Source: Pseudomonas sp. ANT_H4
Lineage (GTDB): Bacteria > Pseudomonadota > Gammaproteobacteria > Pseudomonadales > Pseudomonadaceae
Reading direction: 5' to 3'
Assembly (NCBI RefSeq): GCF_008369295.1
Contig: NZ_VOBG01000039.1
Span: 1-40,262, forward strand
DNA length: 40,262 nt
In this document: positions 33,834 through 40,262 of the stretch, in pieces
Position numbering within the stretch: position 1 is the first letter of the stretch
Layout of the letters: each line of letters opens with the position of its first letter
The notes under the pieces: model-generated
Database searches by the model: none
The model's input: the letters and a program-made list of their open reading frames with translations, nothing else
Told to the model about the DNA's origin: nothing
Translations under genes and position numbers: made by a program

Positions 33834-34603
33834 CGGCGATGATTATGCACAGTCCTTGTCTGACAGTGGCGCCGCGCGAGTTTGCTGGCTTGTGGAAAAA
33901 CAGCCTGGCGGCAGGCTTGGCCGTGGCGTTGCACGTCGTCGTGCTGGCGTTGCTGATGCTGGGGTGGTCGCCCGAGAAACCCTCGGTTGAGCCGCCTTCG
34001 GTGATGCATACCCAGTTGGTGATGCTGGCACCGGCGCCGGTGCTGCCCGAAATGCCTGCGGCCGTTGAGCCAGCACCCGTGGAGCCGGCTGTTTCGGTGC
34101 CGGTAAAACCCGTTGTCGATCCGCAAGTCCAGGCGCAAAAGCTCGAAAAGGCCGCCCTGGCGCACAAGCGGGTCGCGGATAAAAAGCTCGAACAGCAACG
34201 CCAACAGCAGGAAACCGAGCAGCGCAACCACGAACTTGAACAGCAGCGCGTGGCCCAGGAACAGGCCCAGCAACAAGCGCGCCTAGCCGCTGACCATGCC
34301 CGCCAGCAAGCCGCGGCCCAAGCTGTTGCCGACAGCCGCCAATACCTGCCCCTGAGCAAGGAAGCTCCCGATTACCCCGAGCGTGCCCTGGACAAAAACA
34401 TCGAAGGCGATTGCTCGGTGCAATACACCGTCAACCCACAAGGCAAGGTGGAGAACCCCAAGGTGCTGGATGGCTGCCATCCGCTGTTTATCCGCCCGTC
34501 ACTGGCGGCGGCTAATACCTTTCGCTACCAGCCGCGAGTGGTGGATGGCAAAGCCGTGTCGGTGCCGGCGGTGCGCAATACCTTCCATTACCGGATCAAG
34601 TAA
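33830..34603 (+). CDS. tonB: TonB-family energy transducer with TolA-like linker
   Basis: A 257-residue protein. The transmembrane helix (about 25-45) carries H35. A Pro-rich stretch (50-97) is followed by a long Gln/Glu/Ala-rich predicted coiled coil (about 98-167) resembling TolA domain II, then a TonB C-terminal domain (171-257: LPLSKEAPDYPERALDKNIE, then TFRYQPRVVDG). C195 and C216 could form a disulfide. It links the motor to the outer-membrane receptor. ATG codons at residues 4 and 6 are alternative starts. It converges on the second receptor gene, 41 bp away. Confidence 0.9.
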   Translation: MTAMIMHSPCLTVAPREFAGLWKNSLAAGLAVALHVVVLALLMLGWSPEKPSVEPPSVMHTQLVMLAPAPVLPEMPAAVEPAPVEPAVSVPVKPVVDPQVQAQKLEKAALAHKRVADKKLEQQRQQQETEQRNHELEQQRVAQEQAQQQARLAADHARQQAAAQAVADSRQYLPLSKEAPDYPERALDKNIEGDCSVQYTVNPQGKVENPKVLDGCHPLFIRPSLAAANTFRYQPRVVDGKAVSVPAVRNTFHYRIK

Positions 34604-34644
34604 ACAGTTCAGGTTCACATACCCCGGGATATAGCCTTCAGTTG

Positions 34645-37104
34645 CTAGAACGCATACTGCACCCGACTGTAGTAATACCCCCCGGTAAACCCGAACGGTG
34701 AATAGCTGCCCCAGTTATCACCGAACGAAGAGTTTTTCACGCCGATAGGGTCCGGGTATTTGTCGAACAAATTTTGCGCCCCAACCGCCACCGTCAGTTG
34801 TTTGTTGATCGCATAGGCCACGTCCAGATCAGTGATCCATTTGGCCGAATACTTACGGTCCAGGCTCGCATCGCTGGAACTGTTGACCTCGGTGTAGGTG
34901 CCGTAGCGGGTCAGGCGCAGGTTGACGTCGAAGTCGTGGATGGCCCAGTCGGCAGAAAAGATCATCTTGCTGCTGGGGGAAGTCTTGGTGATCAAGGCCC
35001 GTGACTGGCGCCCCAGCAGCTGGAAGTCGCCCAGGGCGCTGAGCTGTGCCGGGGTGTCGTTGACGCTGAGTATTTGCGTGTGGTTGTAGTTCAGTGCGGC
35101 AGTCCACCGGACCGAGCCGTATTGGTCGAGGTTCTGCCGGTAGTTGCCCACCACGTCGACGCCTGAAGTCCGGGTGTTGGCGCCGTTGGTGAAGTACTGG
35201 GCGCCGGCGGTGGCCGGTACGCCGATGCTGTCGAGCAGGGCGGCGACGCCGGGGCCCTGGAAGCGTTCGCTGAGCACCAGGCGATCGCGCAGGTTGATCA
35301 CATAGCCATCCACCGTCAGGCTCAGGTCGTTACTGGGGGTCAAGGCAAAACCCAGGCTGAAGTTGGTGGAGCGTTCGGGTTTCAGTGACTTGGCGCCAAG
35401 GGCCTGGGCGCCGGCCGAGTCTACCGGCAGGATCACGTAGTTATAGGACTGGTAGACGCCATTGATGGTGTCGAAACCTGTGGAGCGTGCGGTGAATATC
35501 TCGTTAGCCAGGGACGGTGCGCGAAAACCGTTGCTGAGGGTGCCGCGCACCGAGAACAACGGGTTGAACGCATAGCGGGTGCTTAGCTTGCCGCTGCGGG
35601 TGCCGCCGACGCCTTCGTTGTAATGCTCGTAGCGACCGGCGACGCCGACGTACCACTGTTCGGTAGGGTAGAAACCCAGGTCGATATAGCTGGCGACACT
35701 GTTGCGGCTGACCTTCTGCGCGTCTTCGGGGCTGATACCGTTGGTGACTTGCGCGCCAGGGTCAGGACGTTGTCCGGCTCGTGGATGGCCGACTGGAAAC
35801 ACATAGCCGCCGTCGATATAGGAAGCCTCGGAACCGGCGCGGGTCTCGTAGCTTTCTCGCCGATGCTCGAAACCGAAGGCTACATCCAAAGGCTTGGCGA
35901 GGCCGATCTCGTAGCTGTTTTTCAGATCCAGGTTGCTGGTCAGTTGGTCGGCGATGTAGACCCCCGAAGTGAACTTGTTGGGCGTGCTTTCCCCCAGCGA
36001 CGGGTTCTGGTTGTTGTAGGTGCGCTGCTTGGCGTAGTTGCGCCCGTACGTGCTGCTCAGGTCCCAGGCCCAGCCACCGCCCAGGTCATCGCCCTTGGCG
36101 CCGAAGGCTGATTGGAAGTCGGTTTCGTTGACCAGCCAGTACGGGCTGTAGCCATCGGGATAGCCATTGGGACCGGTGGTGATGGTGTTGCGCCCGTTGG
36201 GCAAGCGGAAGTTCTGGCCGTCGTTGTTTTCGCGGGTGGCCAGGGTGGAAAATGAGTACAGCGTCAGGTCGTCATTAAGCGGTAGGTCGAGGTTATAGGC
36301 GACATCGGCCAACTGGCTGCGGGGCGAGCCATAACCCTTGTAGGTATGGTGGCTGGCGCCGGCTTCGCGCGGGTCCGGCGAGCCATCGGCCTGGGGGTAG
36401 TAATGGCTGCTGTAGCCGTTGCTGCCGGCCTTGTTGTCACGCTCCTGGTAGCGGGTGTCGAGGGACACATTGAGCACGCCGGCTTCGCCGACCTGGAAGC
36501 CATAATTCAGCGCTTCCTGGCCGGTGCCGCGCTTGCCGTCGTAGTTCTGGCCCAAGGTGGTGTCGGAGCTGCCGCCGGTGGTCTGTTTGAGGATGATATT
36601 GATCACCCCGGAAATCGCATCCGAACCGTACTGCGCCGCCGCACCGTCGCGCAGCACTTCGATGTGGTCGATGGCCGCCACCGGGATCAGGTCCAGGTCG
36701 CTGGGGGCCGCACCGCTGTTGATGCCGTTGATGTTCAGGGTGGCGCTGGTGTGCCGTCGTTTGCCGTTGACCAGCACCAGCACATGGGAGGCGGTTAGGC
36801 CGCGCAGGGTGGCAGAGCGCACCACGCCACTGGCATCCCAGCCGGCGCGGTCGGGCAAGTTGAAGGAGGGGATGAGCTTGCCCAAGGCCTCCAGCAGGCT
36901 GGGTTTTCCCACTGCACGCAATTGATCGGCGCTGATCACGTCGATGGGCGTCGGGCTAGTGGTGACGGTGCGCTGCTCGGTGCCACGGTTGCCGGTGACC
37001 ACCACGGTGTCGAGGGTGGGTGAACGGCTTTCGGCGGATTCAACGCTGAAAGAAGCCAGGCCGCACGCGATGGATAGCGGCAGCAGTAAAGGACGGCTCT
37101 GCAT
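34645..37104 (-). CDS. TonB-dependent outer-membrane receptor of the amine oxidase locus
   Basis: An 819-residue TonB-dependent receptor. Signal peptide about 1-24. TonB box DTVVV near 32-36. Plug domain about 45-170 (LLEALGKLIPSFNLPDRAGW, then GAAAQYGSDAISGVINIILK). The beta-barrel ends in the terminal phenylalanine (YSRVQYAF). This receptor class, with the PSDLDLIPVAAIDHIEVLRD block, includes many receptors for organic substrates. It is the last gene of a probable operon with an exported amine oxidase and RidA protein. The substrate is unknown; an amine or amino-acid derivative is inferred from context. AAGGAA lies 11 bases before the ATG. Confidence 0.9.
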   Translation of the reverse strand: MQSRPLLLPLSIACGLASFSVESAESRSPTLDTVVVTGNRGTEQRTVTTSPTPIDVISADQLRAVGKPSLLEALGKLIPSFNLPDRAGWDASGVVRSATLRGLTASHVLVLVNGKRRHTSATLNINGINSGAAPSDLDLIPVAAIDHIEVLRDGAAAQYGSDAISGVINIILKQTTGGSSDTTLGQNYDGKRGTGQEALNYGFQVGEAGVLNVSLDTRYQERDNKAGSNGYSSHYYPQADGSPDPREAGASHHTYKGYGSPRSQLADVAYNLDLPLNDDLTLYSFSTLATRENNDGQNFRLPNGRNTITTGPNGYPDGYSPYWLVNETDFQSAFGAKGDDLGGGWAWDLSSTYGRNYAKQRTYNNQNPSLGESTPNKFTSGVYIADQLTSNLDLKNSYEIGLAKPLDVAFGFEHRRESYETRAGSEASYIDGGYVFPVGHPRAGQRPDPGAQVTNGISPEDAQKVSRNSVASYIDLGFYPTEQWYVGVAGRYEHYNEGVGGTRSGKLSTRYAFNPLFSVRGTLSNGFRAPSLANEIFTARSTGFDTINGVYQSYNYVILPVDSAGAQALGAKSLKPERSTNFSLGFALTPSNDLSLTVDGYVINLRDRLVLSERFQGPGVAALLDSIGVPATAGAQYFTNGANTRTSGVDVVGNYRQNLDQYGSVRWTAALNYNHTQILSVNDTPAQLSALGDFQLLGRQSRALITKTSPSSKMIFSADWAIHDFDVNLRLTRYGTYTEVNSSSDASLDRKYSAKWITDLDVAYAINKQLTVAVGAQNLFDKYPDPIGVKNSSFGDNWGSYSPFGFTGGYYYSRVQYAF

Positions 37105-37173
37105 GAGAGTGAAGTTCCTTGTTCTCGGGGGTGGTTAACTTGTGGCGAGGGGCAAGAACATACCCAGGCGCTG

Positions 37174-37665
37174 TCAGTGGTTGCGGGCGGCGACGGCCTC
37201 GATTTCCACCAGACCACCGGGCAACGGTAGCGCCACTACTTGCACGGCCGTGCGCGCCGGTTTTTTCGGTTGTTCGGCGCTGCCAAAGAACGGCGTATAG
37301 CCTTGCTGCAAACCGGCGAAATCGAGCTTGCCGCCCTTGATTGGATCGCCCACCAGGAACACCCGCAGTTGCACCACATCGCCCAGGTCCAGGCCCTGGC
37401 TTTGCAGCACACCTTTTAGCTTGTTGAGGATCGAGGTGGTCTGGGTCGCGGTGTCGCCGTAGGCGGCGAAAGAATCCTTGGGCGCCTTGGGGTCGTGGAG
37501 GTCGGCGAGCAGGCCGCTGACAAACAGCAGTTCGGTTTGCGGCGGTACCGACACGGCCAGGGAAATCGGGAAGTTGGAGTTGGGCAGTGGCACGCGCTTG
37601 ATGTCGTCGGCGTGGGCGGCGAGGGTGGTGGCGGTCATCAGCAGTCCTGCGATTAAGGTTTTCAT
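37174..37665 (-). CDS. Exported RidA-family (YjgF) protein, probable imine deaminase
   Basis: A 163-residue protein with a clear signal peptide (residues 1-19, cleaved after AHA) followed by a RidA/YjgF fold (about 25-162). The RidA catalytic arginine is R138 in PARTAVQV, and E156 in VEIEAVA matches the other conserved residue. Cytoplasmic RidA hydrolyses reactive enamines/imines made by pyridoxal enzymes; an exported version beside an exported amine oxidase suggests it hydrolyses the imine product in the periplasm. AAGGA precedes the ATG; the 12 codons upstream in frame are rejected. It begins 25 bp after the oxidase stop. Confidence 0.88.
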   Translation of the reverse strand: MKTLIAGLLMTATTLAAHADDIKRVPLPNSNFPISLAVSVPPQTELLFVSGLLADLHDPKAPKDSFAAYGDTATQTTSILNKLKGVLQSQGLDLGDVVQLRVFLVGDPIKGGKLDFAGLQQGYTPFFGSAEQPKKPARTAVQVVALPLPGGLVEIEAVAARNH

Positions 37666-37690
37666 CGGTTCAGTCCTTGAGTGAGAAATA

Positions 37691-39265
37691 TCAGGCAGCA
37701 ACGCCCGGTTGCAGGATTTCGGCGTGACGGCCGATCAGCGAGACGATGCGCCGCGCCGAGTCGGCGGCGCTGTTCTGCCAGATGCCAACACCACCATGGG
37801 CGAGGGCGTCGCTGGCCAGGTAAGTACGGCCTTGGGGTTGGTTGAGAATCTGATAAGCGCTTTCGCCGACCTCGTCGTTGACGATCCAGGGCCCCTTGCT
37901 GTAGCTGACTTTCGACCAATTGATCGCCACCGGTTTTTGCAGCTTGGCGCTGTGGCCGGGGTGCAGCAGTTCCACGGCCTGGCGGGAGGAAGCGAACTGT
38001 TCGGCGAGGGATTTTTTGCTGAAAGCCTGGGCTGATTCGCTGGTGTTGTAGGCCGCCACCAGAATGCCCTGGGTGCTGTTCAGGCGGTCGCTGGGGTACC
38101 ACAAGCCTTTGACTTCGTGATCGAGATAAGACAACCCGCCGTAGATGTTGAAGTCGGTTTCCCAGAAGCGCGGCGCCTGCCAGGCGACCTTGTTGGCCTG
38201 ATCACTTTGCGCGGACTGGATCGCTTGTTTGAACGGTGTGGTGAAGTTGCTCGGCAGTTTGGCCAGCAATGGCAGGGGCACGGTGACGATGGCGTAGTCG
38301 GCGCTCAGGGTCTGGACCTTGCCGCTGACGCGGTCGCGCCAAGTGATGCGGCTGCCTTGCTCTGCCGTCTGGATATCGCTGACTTCGGCGTTGAGGCGCA
38401 CGGCGTCCTTGAGGTGTTGGTAGAACGCCTCGGGAATCCGGTCCATGCCGCCCACGGGCTGGAACATGGTCGAGGAAAACTCCGGGATTTCATCAAACAC
38501 CAATGCACCCCAGAGCTTGGGGTTGAGCAGGGTTTGCAGCTCCAGCGGCGCACGGGTGAGGCCTGTTTGATCACCGGCACCGGGGATGCGGGTGTAGCCG
38601 GAGCGCACCGAACCCTTGTATTGCAGGTCGGCGTTGAGGTCGCCGTAGACCTTGAGGAAATTGAGCAGCGCCTTGCGATCATCGACGCTCAAGTCCTGGT
38701 CCAGAGCCTTGCGGCTGACGGTACGGGCCAGTAACTCGGAGAGCTGCCCGCGGGTGTCGTTGACCGCCTGGCGCAACTGGAACGCCGGCTGTTTGACATC
38801 AGGCAGGGCGAGGGCGTTGCGGCTGCTGTTGACCAGCACTTGCAGCTCCACCCCCAACTCACGGCAGTAGCCAAGGATCGTTTGGTGGTGGCTGGGAATT
38901 CGCGCGGGACCTGCGTTGAAAAACTGTCCGTCATCGAAGTCGACGGTCTGGCTGACGCCGTCGTCGAAGTCGACCTTGGTGCCTCGGCGCAGCGTCCAGT
39001 TGCGCCCGCCAACCCGGTCGCGGGCTTCAAGAATGGTCACGTTGAAACCGGCCTTGCGCAGCTCATAGGCGCTGACCAGCCCGGAAATCCCGGCGCCGAC
39101 CACCACCACGTTTTTGCCTTTGCCAGTGTTGCCCAACTGCAACGGCGTGAAGCACGACGCCACAGCCTGAGGCGTCAGCCCCAGGGCGCCGAGGGCGCTG
39201 ACGGCGGCGGAATAACCACCGACGGCGGCAATACGGGAAATCAGTTCCCTGCGAGTGAAAGCCAT
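37691..39265 (-). CDS. Tat-exported flavin amine oxidase (monoamine / L-amino acid oxidase family)
   Basis: A 524-residue FAD enzyme. The N-terminus FTRRELISRIAAVGGYSAA is a twin-arginine signal, so the folded, FAD-loaded protein should be exported. The dinucleotide fold has GAGISG at 57-62, with E80 for ribose binding and RVGGRNW at 84-90. The C-terminal FAD region resembles amine oxidases (GRTYLASDALAHGGVGIWQN). Expected chemistry: oxidation of an amine or amino acid to an imine plus hydrogen peroxide. AAGGAG precedes this ATG; a longer frame to 39307 lacks support. It is the first gene of a probable operon with the ridA-like gene and the receptor. Confidence 0.88.
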   Translation of the reverse strand: MAFTRRELISRIAAVGGYSAAVSALGALGLTPQAVASCFTPLQLGNTGKGKNVVVVGAGISGLVSAYELRKAGFNVTILEARDRVGGRNWTLRRGTKVDFDDGVSQTVDFDDGQFFNAGPARIPSHHQTILGYCRELGVELQVLVNSSRNALALPDVKQPAFQLRQAVNDTRGQLSELLARTVSRKALDQDLSVDDRKALLNFLKVYGDLNADLQYKGSVRSGYTRIPGAGDQTGLTRAPLELQTLLNPKLWGALVFDEIPEFSSTMFQPVGGMDRIPEAFYQHLKDAVRLNAEVSDIQTAEQGSRITWRDRVSGKVQTLSADYAIVTVPLPLLAKLPSNFTTPFKQAIQSAQSDQANKVAWQAPRFWETDFNIYGGLSYLDHEVKGLWYPSDRLNSTQGILVAAYNTSESAQAFSKKSLAEQFASSRQAVELLHPGHSAKLQKPVAINWSKVSYSKGPWIVNDEVGESAYQILNQPQGRTYLASDALAHGGVGIWQNSAADSARRIVSLIGRHAEILQPGVAA

Positions 39266-39483
39266 GATTCGCTCCTTGAGATAGCGGGGTTGGTGGCCGT
39301 AGTGCACTTTTCAGGGCAAAGCGTTGCCAGGGCAGAGGTCGCAAGACCGTGCCGGGGTTGGCTTTAGCCGGTTCAGGTTGTCGATGTGGCAATTGACCGT
39401 GGGGTGGTGTCGGCCGGAAAAGCACGCAATGCGTGAGCCTCCACCTGGTCGGGGGTCGGTGATGGATGTAACAGTATTTGTAT

Positions 39484-39600
39484 AAGTGATGGCTGTAAAA
39501 GTCTGATTAGTTATAAGTTAATTATAAAAAATAGACATTTATATTATTTATGTAGATGCATAAAATTAATTATATTTTTCGGCTGGAATATAACAAATGT
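39484..39600. other. AT-rich island
   Basis: About 115 bp of strongly A+T-rich DNA (runs such as TTAATTATAAAAAATAG) within otherwise GC-rich surroundings, upstream of the amine oxidase operon. It would suit a promoter region or binding by MvaT/H-NS-type silencers. Confidence 0.6.
39569..39596 (-). promoter_or_regulatory. Putative sigma-70 promoter of the amine oxidase operon
   Basis: Read leftwards, TTGTTA (39596-39591), a 16-bp spacer and a perfect TATAAT (39574-39569) form a good promoter facing the amine oxidase gene. It would give a leader of about 300 nt. AT-richness raises the chance of a random match. Confidence 0.4.
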
Positions 39601-39692
39601 GGGAGCGGGCTTACCCTTGATCGCCATGTGTATCTACACATATATTGAGGTTGCGGATGGCTGGGGAGCAGGTTCGGTTCGGGGGCTTTTGA

Positions 39693-39860
39693 GTACATAT
39701 CCGTTGCTGCGGTAATGGCGGCTTAGGGTTACGCCCTTACGGTGTGTCACTTTCGAAAAGTCGGAATGCCGGCTCAGACGAAAGTAACCAAAGCGCTCCT
39801 GCCCTACCTATCGGCGCCTCGCTGTGGCTCGGCGTACCCGAACGAAGGCATTGCTCCGTG
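39693..39860 (+). repeat. Intergenic repeat, right copy of the inverted pair
   Basis: Inverted relative of 1-149. Shared blocks include GTACATATCCGTT, TTAGGGTTACGCCCTTACGG, TGTCACTTT, AAAGTAACCAAA, GCCTCGCT and GGCATTGCT, in the same order. Small insertions and substitutions separate the copies, so this is an old dispersed repeat. Confidence 0.7.
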
Positions 39861-39889
39861 GGTCGCCGCGATGGGCCATCCCTGGCCCA

Positions 39890-39946
39890 GCGCGGCTAAA
39901 CCGGCATCCTTGCCGGTTTACCCACTGCGCAATACCTGCGTTCGGC
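39890..39946 (+). repeat. Inverted repeat, left arm, with internal hairpin
   Basis: Inverted copy of 40207-40262 with a few differences and one indel. It contains the hairpin TAAACCGGC-ATCCTT-GCCGGTTTA (39897-39920, 9-bp stem). Confidence 0.8.
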
Positions 39947-40006
39947 CTCTGGTTTTATGGGCAGGCAGATCAAGAACAGAGGAAAGCCAGTGCCAATCCG
40001 CTTTTC

Positions 40007-40106
40007 TGTGGGGGCTGGCTTGCCTGCGATGGGCTCACAGGCACCGCATTCATCCAGGAAGCCCGTGTCATCGTTAACGACCATCGCGAGCAAGCTCGCT
40101 CCTACA
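40007..40106. repeat. REPIN-like element with mixed REP halves
   Basis: The left half TGTGGGGGCTGGCTTGCCTG and the right half CGCGAGCAAGCTCGCTCCTA are REPs in opposite orientation but of two different sequence types, separated by about 50 bp. Confidence 0.6.
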
Positions 40107-40206
40107 GTAGTGGGCAGTAGATCCGCTCTTGCTTTTCACCACTCAGGTCGGCTACCAGGCCGCCGTGCTTTTGCTTTTGATCTTAGGCGCCCCGTTAACC
40201 ACGATG

Positions 40207-40262
40207 GCTGAACGCAGGCATTGATCCGTGGGTAAACCGGCAGGACGCCGGTTTAGCCGCGC
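40207..40262 (-). repeat. Inverted repeat, right arm, reaching the window edge
   Basis: Inverted copy of 39890-39946, with its own hairpin TAAACCGGC-AGGAC-GCCGGTTTA at 40233-40255. It may extend past the window. Confidence 0.8.

Larger units (their letters stand above)
39266..40262. other. About 1 kb without a supported gene, rich in repeats
   Basis: The first part is the leader of the amine oxidase operon, then an AT-rich patch, then several repeats listed separately. The short open frames inside it coincide with repeats and have no recognisable protein features. Confidence 0.7.

Noticed and set aside
39742..40211. Small open frames near the right edge
   Set aside because: They lie within repeats, have no ribosome binding sites in suitable positions and show no protein features.

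Overview
This window looks like chromosomal DNA from a denitrifying or nitrate-respiring member of the Pseudomonas fluorescens group. The evidence is the narXL / narK1K2GHJI gene order with a Dnr-type regulator, the high-GC Pseudomonas-style codon use, ANR/DNR-type boxes, and several REP/REPIN-type intergenic repeats.

Region 1 (about 1-15150) is a nitrate-respiration island. On the minus strand lie narX, narL and a Dnr-like Crp/Fnr regulator. Divergent from them is one long plus-strand operon: two nitrate/nitrite transporters (narK1, narK2), the respiratory nitrate reductase subunits and chaperone (narG, narH, narJ, narI), a parvulin-type prolyl isomerase with an unusual Cys/Gly-rich N-terminus, and moaA for molybdenum cofactor synthesis. 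The 311-bp divergent control region holds two NarL 7-2-7 sites, a perfect IHF consensus and an ANR/DNR box placed for class II activation of narK1. A third NarL site precedes the dnr-like gene.

Region 2 (15150-18200) is the anaerobic class III ribonucleotide reductase locus. Its promoter carries an ANR box and what looks like a pair of NrdR boxes exactly 31 bp apart. The large NrdD chain stops right after its zinc-finger motif. The glycyl-radical segment (RVMGY) is encoded by a separate 55-codon gene in another frame with its own ribosome binding site, followed by nrdG with a 4-nt overlap. This split glycyl-radical enzyme is the most striking observation in the window.

Region 3 (18200-26700) is accessory: a chemoreceptor, a pirin, a minimal AraC-type regulator, a three-gene cluster (membrane-anchored ABM-domain protein, YtcJ-like amidohydrolase, YcaC-like hydrolase), a LysR regulator and a longer AraC-type regulator.

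Region 4 (26680-34600) looks like a phosphate-starvation phytate-acquisition locus: a TonB-dependent receptor, a two-domain beta-propeller phytase, and a dedicated TolQ/ExbB, TolR/ExbD and TonB set whose TonB has a TolA-like coiled-coil linker. Candidate PhoB boxes precede the receptor, the exbB-like gene and a divergent membrane protein with a degenerate GGDEF motif.

Region 5 (34645-39265, minus strand) is a probable operon of a Tat-exported FAD amine oxidase, an exported RidA-type imine deaminase and a second TonB-dependent receptor, suggesting periplasmic oxidation of an amine or amino-acid-like substrate. The window is bounded by inverted copies of an intergenic repeat family (1-149 and 39693-39860). 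No tRNA, rRNA, CRISPR array, transposase or prophage gene was seen.
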